Shown: piece after piece, positions 11,497 through 23,454 of the stretch
Numbering within the stretch: the first letter of the stretch is position 1
Layout: every line of letters begins with the position of its first letter
DNA from: Meghimatium bilineatum
Lineage: Eukaryota > Mollusca > Gastropoda > Stylommatophora > Philomycidae
Reading direction: 5' to 3'
Length of the DNA stretch: 64,000 nucleotides
Assembly (NCBI GenBank): GCA_034231615.1
Contig: CM067302.1
Location: 7,963,114 to 8,027,113 of the forward strand
Notes under the pieces: generated by a model
Told to the model about the DNA's origin: nothing
Databases searched by the model: none
What the model saw: the letters and a program-made list of their open reading frames with translations, nothing else
Made by a program: the position numbers and the translations under genes

Positions 11497-12280
11497 AGTA
11501 CCATAACCTAATCCTAACCCTGATCCCATTAATAGTTGCTCCTACAATAAATATAATGTAATCCTAATATTAACTCTAAACTCTAATTCTACAACTAATC
11601 CAAATTAATCCTAGCCTAAAACTAATAAAAGTATAAGAAAACAAGCCCAAAATATTCCTTAATTAGGCCCTACCCTTAAATATCTAAATACGTCCTATAC
11701 TAACTGACATTTGTGATTTAACACTATCAATCATACACACCTATTTAGAAACTAATGAAATCAACGCACCAAATAACACACCAACAGTCAGATGTCTGTA
11801 TATTATAAAAAGATCAGTTTACATTATTGACTATGACCTACATTATAGGTCTAGATAATTACGTCTAGAGTGTAGACGTCACTGTATCAGATGGCTCACT
11901 GATGCCATGAAATGTCACGTCATTGTCTTCAATAAAATATAATCTGAAAAGAGAAACAGAAGAAGACCCAAATGAAGATGGGTCCATTAATTGTCTTTTT
12001 AATTCACTGATATTCAAATAAACGTTTTCTTTTTCAAAATGGTTTACTAACTACACATTATGCGTACTTTGTCTCATGATATATGTGTCTTGCGCAACTC
12101 GCTTAATAAAGGTCGTTTGGGTCAAAACGTCAATTTCATATGGCATATTTAGATGTGAAAAACTACTGAATGTTTCACGTTTTGCTGAATGATATGTACA
12201 TTAATAGCAATCTCAAATATGTCTGATTTACAAGTGGCAGCAGCCTCACAGTCTTTGGAACAACATAATACACTTTGATA
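11497..12280. other. Unassigned sequence
   Basis: Begins with irregular CCTAA-rich sequence (about 11505-11720) that is not a regular telomere repeat. No coding or element motif recognised. Confidence 0.5.
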
Positions 12281-12282
12281 GA

Positions 12283-12284
12283 TC

Positions 12285-12336
<52 letters not shown>

Positions 12337-12375
12337 GCTATCTATCTAGCTAGCTATCTGTTTGTCTGTATTTCT
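12283..12375. repeat. (CTAT)n microsatellite
   Basis: Pure CTAT units to about 12335, then interrupted by CTAG and CTGT variants. Confidence 0.95.
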
Positions 12376-12519
12376 CTCTGTCTGTGTGTCTGTCTATATA
12401 TGTTCCTTCAGCGTCAAATACGCTGCACAAGGGAGAAACCAGTGGTCTCCAGTCCGAGTGATGTGATGCTACTGTGTGTAATTCTTGCATGTTGTTGAGA
12501 CACAAAGTCAAACCCTCTT

Positions 12520-12860
12520 TTATGATTATTCTGCGAAGTCTCTCTTAGTCTTCCTCTTTTTCTTTTGCCATCTGGTATTTATTTTAATACTTGTAGTGAT
12601 AGTCCGATTTTTATTCATTGCAAGTACATGTTCGGTTAAGTCCATCGTTCTCTTATTGTTATGAAAACTTATTGCTGTTTTGCATCTTCTCTTACTTGCT
12701 TGTTTGACTTGAATTCTTCCCAACCAATATTAAAGAGTTTCCTAAGACATTTATTTTTAAATCAATTCAATTTCTTCTCCTGCTCCTATCTCTGTCATTT
12801 TCCAACTTTCGCAACCGTATAATATTATATATCATTGCCTATAATCTCCCCAGCTTGGCT
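12520..12860 (-). pseudogene. LINE ORF2 C-terminal fragment
   Basis: The minus strand reads IILYGCESWKMTE near 12830 and, after stops, LTEHVLAMNKNR and KKKRKTKRDF. These match the LINE patterns LYGCESWxMT, GHVLRMxxxR and GKRxRGRPxxxW. Degenerate; the 65-residue frame at 12526-12723 is its last part. Confidence 0.65.
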
Positions 12861-13127
12861 TGTAGATGCACTTTTGTCCAGGGTTGCCAGAAAGTTAAAA
12901 ATGATTTTAACCAATTTTTTGACAACATATTGTGAAAATGGTCAAAATTGTAACTGTTAATACATTTTCATATCGACACCTACACATATTCTTCAAAACG
13001 ATTGAAAATTTCAAAATTTCCTAAATGTTTAATTTTACTTCAATTTTTAAATTATAGCAACATTGATTAGGTTAAGCGTTGTTTGCGAAGAAATTAACTA
13101 TTTCTCAAGGTATACTATATTTTATAT

Positions 13128-14199
13128 GAACGACGACATACGATTTGTGAACTTGAATGTGTGAACGACAACATTAGATTTGTGAACTTGAATGTGTGAA
13201 CGACGACATTAGATTTGTGAACTTGAATGTGTGAAAGACGACATTAGGTTTGTGAACTTGAATGTGTAAACGACAACATAAGATTTGTGAACTTGAATGT
13301 GTGAACGACAACATTAGATTTGTGAACTTGAATGTGTGAAAGACGACATTAGGTTTGTGAACTTGAATGTGTGAACGACAACATTAGATTTGTGAACTTG
13401 AATGTGTGAACAACAACATTAGATTTGTGAACTTGAATGTGTGAACGACGACATTAGATTTGTGAACTTGAATGTGTGAACGACGACATTAGATTTGTGA
13501 ACTTGAATGTGTGAAAGACGACATTAGGTTTGTGAACTTGAATGTGTGAACGACATTAGATTTGTGAACTTGAATGTGTGAACGACAACATTAGATTTGT
13601 GAACTTGAATGTGTGAACGACAACATTAGATTTGTGAACTTGAATGTGTGAAAGACGACATTAGGTTTGTGAACTTGAATGTGTGAACGACAACATAAGA
13701 CTTGTGAACTTGAATGTGTGAAAGACGACATTAGGTTTGTGAACTTGAATGTGTGAACGACAACATTAGATTTGTGAACTTAAATGTGTGAACGACGACA
13801 TTAGATTTGTGAACTTGAATGTGTGAACGACTACATTAGATTGTGTGAAAGACGCCATTAGGTTTGTGAACTTGAATGTGTGAACGACAACATTAGATTT
13901 GTGAACTTGAATGTGTGAAAGACGACATTAGGTTTGTGAACTTGAATGTGTGAACGACAACATAAGATTTGTGAACTTGAATGTGTGAAAGACGACATTA
14001 GGTTTGTGAACTTGAATGTGTGAACGACAACATTAGATTTGTGAACTTGAATGTGTGAACGACAACATTAGGTTTGTGAACTTGAATGTGTGAACGACAA
14101 CATTAGATTTGTGAACTTGAATGTGTGAACGACAACATATGATTTGTGAACTTGAATGTGTGAACGACAACATATGATTTGTGAACTTGAATGTGTGAA
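13128..14199. repeat. 35-bp minisatellite, about 31 copies
   Basis: The unit contains GATTTGTGAACTTGAATGTG plus GAACGACAACATTA. Variants (GAAAGACGACATTAGG against GAACGACAACATTAGA) recur in blocks, and one unit near 13840 is truncated. Confidence 0.95.
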
Positions 14200-14640
14200 C
14201 AACCGAATTTATGTGATTATTTCCGTATGTTATACGATTGTTTCATAACGTAGTTATTTATTCGTATGTGTGTGTGTGTGTGTGTATGTGTGTGTGCTTG
14301 TATTTATTTGTGGCCTGGTTGTTTCTGATATCTTGACAGCCTCGCACACGTTCTTTATTTATTACGTTATTTCCGTTTCTTCATTAAGTTTAACACCTGA
14401 TATGATGTATAGGTTTGTCCAAATGCTGCAGCCTGTTCGTGTACGTGATAACCTGGGTTGAAACCAGAGACGTCTGTACATGATTACGTGAGGGAGATGC
14501 TGGAATATTTCCAAGGAAACTGATAATAAAGACATTGATATTTATCACGTCATTCTCTATAGCAGAGTTACTGCTGAGAGATGTCATTTATCTTAGCTGA
14601 AATGGCTGATCACTTGGCACTGTGTGTATACTTTGCGTGA
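14200..14640. other. Unassigned sequence with (GT)n
   Basis: A GT microsatellite lies at about 14266-14298. Short ORFs on both strands show no recognised domain. Confidence 0.45.
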
Positions 14641-14643
14641 TAA

Positions 14644-14738
14644 TTAAAACATACATAATAATCAACAATTAAAACATACACAATAATCAACAATTAAAAC
14701 ATACACAATAATCAACAATTAAAACATACACAATTATC
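14644..14738. repeat. 25-bp tandem repeat, about 4 copies
   Basis: Unit AATTAAAACATACACAATAA followed by TCAAC. Confidence 0.9.
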
Positions 14739-14929
14739 AACTTAAAATTTGCATAAAATATTTACTCAAACATTTCAGTAACTCACCCATAATGTCAGGG
14801 ATGGAACTGCTTCTTTTTGGTGAGGCGTGCATGCAGGTTGTTATTATGATTCAATTAATATAAATTTGGTTATGTTATGGAACACTGCTGTAGATTTATT
14901 GAATATTTATTCCAGTCTTGGCGCACCCG

Positions 14930-15985
14930 TCACAGGAAACCTTGACACATGTGAGACTCGAACTTGGCAAGGGGTTCACGATGTTGATGAATGACACCTC
15001 GGCTAAGAGGGCGAAAGAGCCAGCTCCCACTCTTCTGTTGAGTTCTTCCTCTTAAGGAACCAGACTTACAGACGAGAAACGGTTACGTACCCGATGGGCA
15101 CAGGCACAGTACGTCCAATTACACGAGGCAAGTTCACAGACAGTGGAACACCTCGTGCGAGACAGATGTGAGCAAAAGACGTGGGCACACCATGCGTTTG
15201 AGAGCAAAGCGTTTTCGAGCTGAGCGACCTTGTCGCAATAGCGCCTGAGCCCATCAGGTACGGAACCCTTTCTCTCTTCAAGTGTATTTCCGGTATAGGA
15301 AAGCTTGACAGTAGAGTTGGGCCAGGACTGCCATCTTTGTCCCTTTCTTGCCTGAGCCTATCGGTTACGGCAACCTGTCTCTTTGCGAGCATGCTTCCAG
15401 TATAGGAAGACTCGACATTAGAGTTAGGCCAGGTCTTTTTGCTTTGCTAGACGCCCATTATTGGGTATGGGTTATGGAACACTGTTAGCCTATAAGGAAA
15501 TCAGGTAACTAGAAGCTCGTCACGAGCTAACAGAGCTTGTAGTTCCCATTTCCGTAATCGTTTCCACTATCTATTTACAGTTGGCGCTGCCCTCTAGCGC
15601 TGTTCTGCCCTTTCTATTTTTCCATTGTACTCAGTATGAAATATATCTGTCTTTCGCCATGCATCCACCTTTTCATTCATTTTTTCATTGGCCGCCCCTC
15701 CAATGTTCGGACTGGACTAACTAGCTTCACTGTATGTCGACAGTGTCGCTGTATGTGGTGTTGCTGGTGGTGTTGGAGATATTGTCTGTCTTTTATGCAT
15801 TCAAATCTCTTTCCATCTGCTACCTCCACATTGTCGGACACGATCCCCAAATGATTTGGCCAGAATCAGCTCGAGCTGCTGTATTTCTGTTTCCAGGGTG
15901 CACCGCGAGGAGGTACATTTGGGATCTTGGTTATCTGCTAAACCTGGGTCCGCCGAGAGCAAAGCGTTCCCTTTGCACCCCTGGA
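14930..15985 (+). mobile_element. Dispersed repeat D, rearranged copy 1
   Basis: Similar to 51700-52590. Shared landmarks include GGCCGCCCCTCCAATG, GTATGTCGACAGTG, TGTCGGAGATATTG-like and GAGCTGCTGTATTTCTG. The part at about 14945-15210 matches copy 2 only as reverse complement, so one copy carries an inversion. In this copy a segment near 15240-15430 (CCCATCAGGTACGG then TATAGGAA) is duplicated in tandem. No protein domain recognised; type of element unknown. Confidence 0.6.
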
Positions 15986-15989
15986 AAAA

Positions 15990-16265
15990 CTAGTGAAATG
16001 CGTTATAAGGGCATCTGTTTGAGGACGAAGCTAGTGAGTGAAATGTACTAGGATGACATTTGTTTAAATTAAGGACGCAGCTAGTGAAAAGCGTTATAAG
16101 GACATTTGTTTGAGGGCGAAGTTAGTGAAACGCAATATAATGACATTTGTGTGAGGGTGCAGCTAGTGAGTGAGAAGTGATATAAGGACATATGAGGGTA
16201 CAGCTATTGAATGAGAAGTGATATAAGGACATTTGTTTAAGGGCACAGCTAGTGAGTTACACGCG
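15990..16265. repeat. Degenerate tandem repeat of about 50 bp
   Basis: Five to six diverged units carry AAGGACATTTGTTTGAGGGC and AGCTAGTGA. Unit lengths vary. Confidence 0.75.
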
Positions 16266-16333
16266 CTATAGCGATATGGTTATGGACGTCCACAGTCCAG
16301 TGGAAATGCTAAACACAATTAATATATTAGCTT

Positions 16334-16490
16334 TCCACCGAAATCGGATGTGCTGAGGAAATTTGTGCATATAAAATAGCGGCACAACACTTTTCCGTTC
16401 AGTGGATTAGATCTTGCTGGAACGCTAGGGGTGACCATCCTGCTAGAAAAGCGATTACGTCGGAGTGTGAGAGCGTCAGTGTGAAAACGC
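16334..16490 (+). mobile_element. Family B element, diverged copy
   Basis: Begins CCACCGAAATCGGATGTG, then ATAAAATAGCGGCACAAC and ATCCTGCTAGAAAAGCG. These align in order to the minus-strand sequence of the 46734-46894 copy. No clear tail. Confidence 0.6.
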
Positions 16491-16766
16491 TGTTTCGTGG
16501 TCACTGAGTGCACTTGCATCTCCTGTGCGTGTACCAACACAAGTCTGGTTTATCTAGTTTGATTTCTTCCCACGAGTGTGAACGTCTACATCGAAATGCG
16601 TCACACAAGTCTTAAATATCACTAGAAAATGTTTTCTCGATCCTCCTGTCATTTGCTTCCACTCTTGTACTCTCTGAGTGTCCGGAAACATTCTGTGTAG
16701 TTACTTCCAAAATAGAACATTTTTATTTTGGTGACGAGTTTCATAGAAAAATTGGTATTGTCGTAT

Positions 16767-17014
16767 GTCCGCGATGTTACTACACTTTTATGTTGTAGAT
16801 TGTCGAGTGTCCGCGATGTTACTACACTTTTATGTTGTAGATTGTCGAGTGTCCGCGATGTTACTACACTTTTATGTTGTAGATTGTCGAGTGTCCGCGA
16901 TGTTACTACACTTTTATGTTGTAGATTGTCGCGTTTCCGCGATGTTACTATACTTTTATGTTGTAGATTGTCGAGTGTCCGCGATGTTACTACACTTTTA
17001 TGTTGTAGATTGTC
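16767..17014. repeat. 42-bp minisatellite, 6 copies
   Basis: The unit starts GTCCGCGATGTTACTACACT. Copies are nearly identical. LINE 3' sequence starts within about 20 bases of its right end. Confidence 0.95.
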
Positions 17015-17019
17015 ACATA

Positions 17020-17430
17020 ATGAATTATTTATGGTCTCTAACAGACCTAAAGCAGAGTAAAATCGTTATATGTGAAATGAAGTGTCTGAGAAAAGTTGCT
17101 TTGGTTACTAAACTAGATAAAATATGAAACGCAGACATTAGGAAAAGAGTCTGTATAATGCCATGTATTGAACATATTGAGAGACAACAAGTAAAATGGT
17201 TCGGTCACCTTATGAGAATGAAGCCAAACCAAATACCAATTAGAGCATATAACACAAGAATATCCAGGAGTAAGGCCAAAGGTAGACCAAGAAAACGGTG
17301 GATAGAAAACATCAAGATGGCCTTGAACAAACAATGGATTAAATGACGGCGATACATCTGACCGTGGAACGACAGCTTACTCTCCCACCCCTACGTTTAA
17401 AGGCAAGTGTGAATACGATCAACTATCATT
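17020..17430 (+). pseudogene. LINE ORF2 3' fragment
   Basis: Reads WSLTDLKQSKIVICEMKCLR, then after a stop IEHIERQQVKWFGHLMRMKP and AKGRPRKRWIENI. It is closely similar to the same part of the LINE at 38759-40564, so the two belong to one family. It ends in a frameshifted tail near 17430. Confidence 0.8.
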
Positions 17431-17600
17431 CACCTGGGGAAAGACAATAGACAATAGATGCACTATTTGTCACAAGATTTTGGAACATACTTCAAGTTTA
17501 TCAAGACATGTCCAGAAATAACTCTTCATGTCATTGAAAATATTGTGAACGGTATTATGTGTGGTATGTCGATTTTCTGCAGCTCAATAAGTGATTGCAA

Positions 17601-18540
17601 ACAACAGATTGAAAATCTATCAAACCAGTAATCTGAGACAACAGATTGCAAACCTATCAAACCAGCAATCTGAGACAACAGATTGCAAACCTATCAAACA
17701 AGCAATCAGAGACAACAGATTGAAAACCTATCAAACCAGTAATCTGAGACAACAGATTGCAAACCTATCAAACAAGCAATCAGAGACAACAGATTGCAAA
17801 CATATCAGACAAGCAATCAGAGACAACAGATTGCAAACCTATCAGACAAGCAATCAGAGACAACAGATTGCTAACAACAGATTGAAAACCTATCAAACCA
17901 GTAATAGAAGACAAGAGATTGCAGATCTAACAAACCAGTAATCAGAGACAACAGATTGCAGATCTAACAAACCAGTAATCAGAGACAACAGATTGCAGAT
18001 CTAACAAACCAGTAATCAGAGACAATAGATTGCAGATATAACAAACCAGCAATAGGAAACAATAGATTGCAGATCTAATAAAACTAGTAATCAGAGACAA
18101 TAGATTGCAGATCTAACAAACCAGTAATCAGAGACAATAGATTGAAGATCCAAGAAACCAGTAATCAGAGATAATAGATTTCAGATCTAAACAACCAGTA
18201 ATCAGAGACAATAGATTGCTGATCTAACAAACCAGTAATCAGAGATAATAGATTTCAGATCTAAACAACCAGTAATCAGAGACAATAGATTGCTGATCTA
18301 ACAAACCAGTAATCAGAGATAATAGATTTCAGATCTAAACAACCAGTAATCAGAGATAATAGATTTCAGATCTAAACAACCAGTAATCAGAGATAATAGA
18401 TTGCTGATCTAACAAACCAGTAATAGGAGACAAGAGATTTCAGATCTAACAAACCAGTAATAGGAGACAAGAGATTGCAGGTCTGACAAAGCAGTAATAG
18501 GAGACAAGAGATTGCAGGTCTGACAAACCAGTAATCAGAG
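17601..18540. repeat. 37-bp minisatellite, about 25 copies
   Basis: The unit contains ACAACAGATTGCAAACCTAT in the left part and AGATTGCAGATCTAACAAAC in the right part, with AACCAGTAATCAGAGA. Variants change gradually along the array. Confidence 0.95.
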
Positions 18541-18774
18541 AGTAATGTTGTCATTCTAAACTCCCACGTCGTAATCATATTTTTCACTTTGGATTATTTT
18601 TTGCTTAATTGGAGAATTGACTCATAACAACTCTACACAGACGCTGTGTCTGAAATTTGCCGTATGATTTCTGTCAAATTGTTTGGAATTTTTTTTAGTA
18701 TTCATGAATTCAATAATTTTTTAGTTTTTTTTCTTCAAATATTCCATTACTCCTAAACAGTAATTATTTTAATA

Positions 18775-18832
18775 TTCATCAATTTCAGTATTCTTAAATT
18801 TCAGTATTCTTAAATTTCAGTATTCTTAAATA
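18775..18832. repeat. 17-bp tandem repeat, about 3.5 copies
   Basis: Unit TCAGTATTCTTAAATTT. Confidence 0.8.
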
Positions 18833-18839
18833 GTATGTC

Positions 18840-18968
18840 TCGACATTTTAAGTTGCCTCGACCTAAGAGCCGTTGGTGATGTTAAGAAATGTTTGGTTGA
18901 ACTAGAAATCGAACCATGGATCTTCTAGCAAGCTACTCTACCTACAGCTGAACTACCGCCTCCCCTAT
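18840..18968 (-). mobile_element. tRNA-headed SINE, family T3 fragment
   Basis: The minus strand has GGTAGTTCAGCTGTAGGTAG (A box) and ATGGTTCGATTTCTAG (B box) in tRNA-like spacing, followed by unrelated sequence. Other copies not seen here. Confidence 0.6.
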
Positions 18969-19482
18969 TATCGTACAAACGTTATGTATATTACTTGTCC
19001 ATTCAGTGCCTTTAGAACGGACTAGTTCAATTCCCGTTGGTGTCAAGAATTTTTATTTTATCCCCTTGCTTCCTACTTGAGTTTACTGGTATATTACTTA
19101 GCGACTTGGTCATAATTTTCATTACACGTCAACGATTATTCATGTGTGCTTCAATCACTGTACTACATCTCTCAGTACTACATGTTTCCCGTTCAGGAAG
19201 TGCAGGAAGGTTTCGAGTATCATGTGTGATAAAGGATGCATGTCCTTGCTGTTACCACTTCATGTTCAGGTTCCATCTATCAATCTTCTATATATCTATC
19301 TTTTTTTACTCTTTTACCATTTACGGGTGTCGAGGTAGATATAATGTTCTTGCTCTCGCTTTACTGGCAACTTCAGATGTCAGTTGGTGTTCGTATAATA
19401 TCTCTTTGATATTGCGATCCAGCGTCAACATCAGAGACATTACACGAACACCAATTATTCAGGGTGAGTATTTCTAATTTAC
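18969..19482. other. Unassigned sequence with a 71-bp hairpin
   Basis: An imperfect inverted repeat at 19384-19454 has arms starting TTGGTGTTCGTATAATATC and ending TTACACGAACACCAA, with a loop of about 19 bases. A 146-codon frame at 19037-19477 overlaps it; the frame is hydrophobic, has no recognised domain and is probably chance. Confidence 0.4.
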
Positions 19483-19590
19483 ACTCCGACATAAAAGAAA
19501 ATCAGTCCTTACCGAGGAACGAACTCTGGACCTTACGGGTGTGACACGGATATGCATGTCACCCTAAACCAATTTTATGAAACCGACAAT
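19483..19590 (-). mobile_element. SINE family T4 fragment
   Basis: The minus strand contains CAGAGTTCGTTCCTCGGTAA and AGTGTAAATTA, matching the B-box region and start of the body of the copy at 28670-28840. Confidence 0.55.
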
Positions 19591-19669
19591 AACTTTGACT
19601 TCACCATCAATATAAAGTAAACAGAGGGTTATGTTTCAACCCCCCACCAAACAATCCACACTTAAATCC

Positions 19670-20850
19670 CAATATGGGGATCAAGGAAGAAAACTTTCAT
19701 ACAGACAATAGTTTCACCTACCTGGAAAGCACTCTCACAAGATGTAAACATTCACACTGGTGTAAACAACAGGCCACATTTAGAAGATTGATGGAAAAAA
19801 ATGTATGGAGAAAAAAACCAAGGGGAATAACAACTACCATCAAATTCATAGTTTAACATGTATCAGTAATAGCATCACTCCTTTGTCTAAACTTCCCACG
19901 TAAGATTGTAACATTCGTTGGTGATATAAAATACCAGACAGTGAAGTATATATGAAATCTAAGTCTGTAAGATAAAATACCAGACAGTGAAGTATTGATA
20001 AATCTAAGTCTGTAAGATAAAATACCAGACAGTGAAGTATTGATAAATCTAAGTCTGTAAGATAAAATACCAGACAGTGAAGTATTGATAAATCTAAGTC
20101 TGTAAGATAAAATACCAGACAGTGAAGTATTGATAAAATCTAAGTCTGTAAGATAAAATACCAGACAGTGAAGTATATATGAAATCTAAGTCTGTAAGAT
20201 AAAATACCAGACAGTGAAGTATATATGAAATCTAAGTCTGTAAGATAAAATACCAGACAGTGAAGTATTGATAAATCTAAGTCTGTAAGATAAAATACCA
20301 GACAGTGAAGTATTGATAAAATCTAAGTCTGTAAGATAAAATACCAGACAGTGAAGTATATATGAAATCTAAGTCTGTAAGATAAAATACCAGACAGTGA
20401 AGTATTGATAAAATCTAAGTCTGTAAGATAAAATACCAGACAGTGAAGTATATATGAAATCTAAGTCTGTAAGATAAAATACCAGACAGTGAAGTATATA
20501 TGAAATCTAAGTCTGTGAGATTACACACAATTTTAATGAAGATGCAGGCACGTTTGGACAGGACGCATGCCCCGTATGAAAGATGATCACGGGGCCACGG
20601 TCATGAGCCCGTGTAGTGACGAATCTGCAATCAACCAATAAACTAAAGATCATTGTCCACCAAAAAAGTTGTTATATGGAGAAGACTGGACCCGCAAGGC
20701 CGGAGGACAGAAGAAGCGTTTTATAGACAATCTTAAGACATCGCCAGTTCAGTTCTCTCGATACTAGATACAAATTTATGGTAGAATCTTGCACAAGACA
20801 TTTCTGACTGGTGTCGCAGAATCAAGATTGTTGCAGTAGCAGCAGAGAAC
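19670..20850 (+). pseudogene. LINE ORF2 C-terminal copy interrupted by an array
   Basis: Left part (19670-19923): SFTYLESTLTR, ATFRRLMEKNVWR and GITTTIKF match FTYLGSTLxR, AxxxFGRLxxxVWxxRGI of the LINE RT C-side. Right part (20541-20850): a RMPYERLPK-like GHVxRM region, then LAQDISDWCRRI, resembling LAxDRxxWR. Between them lies the 45/46-bp array, whose unit matches the motif expected at that point. Stops and shifts are present. Confidence 0.7.
19924..20520 (+). repeat. 45/46-bp minisatellite born in LINE coding sequence
   Basis: About 13 copies of a unit containing GATAAAATACCAGACAGTGA. Each unit encodes DKIPDSEVL in one frame, the family motif KIPDTEVL found between the YGCETWT and GHxxRM regions. 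Two unit forms (ending TATTGATAAA or TATATATGAAA) are interspersed, so the length is 45 or 46 bp and the frame is not kept. Confidence 0.9.
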
Positions 20851-22166
20851 CTCAGACATCATACTGTGTAACATAAACCTCAGACATCAGACCGTGTAAC
20901 ATAAACCTCAGACATCATACCGTGTAACATAAACCTCAGACATCATACTGTGTAACATAAACCTCAGACATCATACTGTGTAACATAAACTTCAGACATC
21001 ATACTGTGTAACATAAACCTCAGACATCATACTGTGTAACATAAACCTCAGACATCATACTGTGTAACATAAACTTCAGACATCATACCATGTAACATAA
21101 ACCTCAGACATCATACTGTGTAACATAAACCTCAGACATCATACCATGTAACATAAACCTCAGACATCATACTGTGTAACATAAACTTCAGACATCATAC
21201 CATGTAACATAAACCTCAGACATCATACTGTGTAACATAAACCTCAGACATCATACCATGTAACATAAACCTCAGACATCATACTGTGTAACATAAACCT
21301 CAGACATCATACCATGTAACATAAACCTCAGACATCATACTGTGTAACATAAACTTCAGACATCATACCATGTAACATAAACCTCAGACATCATACTGTG
21401 TAACATAAACTTCAGACATCATACCATGTAACATAAACCTCAGACATCATACTGTGTAACATAAACCTCAGACATCATACCATGTAACATAAACCTCAGA
21501 CATCATACTGTGTAACATAAACTTCAGACATCATACTGTGTAACATAAACCTCAGACATCATACTGTGTAACATAAACCTCAGACATCATACTGTGTAAC
21601 ATAAACTTCAGACATCATACCGTGTAACATAAACCTCAGACATGATACTATGTAACATAAACCTCAGACATCATACCATGTAACATAAACCTCAGACATC
21701 ATACCGTGTAACATAAACCTCAGACATCATACCGTGTAACATAAACTTCAGACATCATACCGTGTAACATAAACCTCAGACATCATACCGTGTAACATAA
21801 ACCTCAGACATCATACCGTGTAACATAAACTTCAGACATCATACCGTGTAACATAAACTTCAGACATCATACCGTGTAACATAAACTTCAGACATCATAC
21901 TGTGTAACATAAACCTCAGACATCATACCGTGTAACATAAACTTCAGACATCATACTGTGTAACATAAACCTCAGACATCATACCGTGTAACATAAACCT
22001 CAGACATCATACCGTGTAACATAAACCTCAGACATCATACTGTGTAACATAAACCTCAGACATCATACCGTGTAACATAAACCTCAGACATCATACCGTG
22101 TAGCATAAACCTCAGACATCATACCGTGTAACATAAACCTCAGACATCATACCGTGTAACATAAAC
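20851..22166. repeat. 28-bp minisatellite, 47 copies
   Basis: The unit contains CTCAGACATCATACTGTG then TAACATAAAC. Common variants are TACCGTG, TACCATG and CTTCAG. The CCATG/CTGTG alternation between about 21070 and 21500 gives 56-bp or longer patterns; CCGTG dominates after 21600. It starts exactly where the LINE fragment ends. Confidence 0.97.
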
Positions 22167-22175
22167 GCGCTAGAG

Positions 22176-22366
22176 CAGTGTTTCCCAAACGTATTTTCTA
22201 ACATTCTGATGCCACCTTATGTTACATATTTTGTATATCTTTTATGCCACCCCTCCCCCTGAATTACCCCCTCACCCTCACTGAACACTCAAATTGCCCC
22301 TTCCCCCACCCCTCCCGAGCAATCAAATTGTCATTTAGGACGTGGGCCCCACGTTTGGAAACACTG
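22176..22366. mobile_element. hAT-like MITE
   Basis: Terminal inverted repeats CAGTGTTTCCCAAACGT and ACGTTTGGAAACACTG flank a 191-bp non-coding element. CGCTAGAG and TGCTAGAA outside are an imperfect 8-bp target-site duplication (6 of 8). TIRs starting CAGTG and 8-bp duplications are typical of hAT elements. The interior is C-rich. Confidence 0.85.
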
Positions 22367-22388
22367 TGCTAGAAGAAAGACACGAGCT

Positions 22389-22690
22389 GCTCAATATATC
22401 CACACTCATCCCTCACATGTTCAATATATCCACACTCATCCCACACATGTTCAATATATCCACACTCATCCCACACATGTTCAATATTCCACACTCATCC
22501 CACACATGTTCAATATTCCACACTCATCCCACACATGTTCAATATTCCACACTCATCCCACACATGCTCAATATTCCACACTCATCCCACACATGTTCAA
22601 TATTACACACTCATCCCACACATGTTCAATATTACACACTCATCCCACACATGTTCAATATTACACACTCATCCCACACATGTTCAATAT
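22389..22690. repeat. 29/30-bp minisatellite, about 10 copies
   Basis: The unit contains ACACTCATCCCACACATGTT. Left units read ATATCC (30 bp), middle units ATTCC and right units ATTAC (29 bp), showing stepwise spread of variants. Confidence 0.95.
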
Positions 22691-22715
22691 TGTAGACAAT
22701 AGCAGTCACGTATAG

Positions 22716-22937
22716 GACTCATTAGTCACACTCGAGCACACCGCAGACATTATCACCTTTCTCATCTTTCCTGCTGAGCTGGATGGTTATTGTTACTTCG
22801 AGGGACGAACAACATTAACGGCAGCGCACAAATACTGTATGGTCTGCGATTCTCCTGCAGAGATTCTCTATCAAGTGGCCAGACAAGACATAAAACAGAA
22901 ATACGCCTGTCCATTTCATGATCTGATCAATACCTAA
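22716..22937 (+). other. Unassigned Cys-containing open segment
   Basis: 73 codons open to a TAA at 22935 without a start Met. The right part contains GYCYFEGR, KYCMVCDSPAEIL and KYACPFHDL. CCGCAG at 22741-22746 is a possible acceptor, but the pyrimidine tract is poor. It could be a terminal exon, a pseudogene exon or chance. No family recognised. Confidence 0.3.
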
Positions 22938-23450
22938 ATAAAATGTTCGAAGCAGCTACAGAGAGACAGAGGAGATAACGAACAAACAAAAACACATCGT
23001 ACTGGTAACGTCTATTACAAAGTGATCTATTTTTGATGCCCTAACAAGATTATGTAGATGATTTAATGTCGACTTCGGAGAAGAAAGTTGACATTCAAAG
23101 CAATGTCTGGTTCGTGTTCAGCCCAATCAAGAAGCAGTCTGTTTCTTTGAAATTATAATATAATATCCAGTTAGAACGTCTCATATTACGGTTAATTTCG
23201 TGTCTAGGAAGTGCCGTCCAAAATAGCATATCTTAAGATTGTGCACCTCTGTCCAGCTTGTCAGACTTGATAGCTTTGAATTTCGTGCTCTAATAGCAAT
23301 CATTTATTTATTTTCGTAAGACGCATGTGATGTTGAATCTCAATATTTCATTCTGTTCTGATTTAATTCATTTTCTTCATTCAACTGTCGTGTCAATCTT
23401 CTGAAAATGTATACAAATTATTACAGTGCGGTATTGTGTGGGGTATTTTA
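22938..23450. other. Unassigned sequence
   Basis: No element or coding motif recognised. Confidence 0.45.
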
Positions 23451-23454
23451 ATAG

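Noticed and set aside
11505..11720. Interstitial telomere repeat
   Set aside because: CCTAA-like words are irregular; there is no run of a single hexamer.
19037..19477. 146-codon ORF
   Set aside because: Hydrophobic, no domain, overlaps a hairpin and a SINE border, and has no splice or promoter support.
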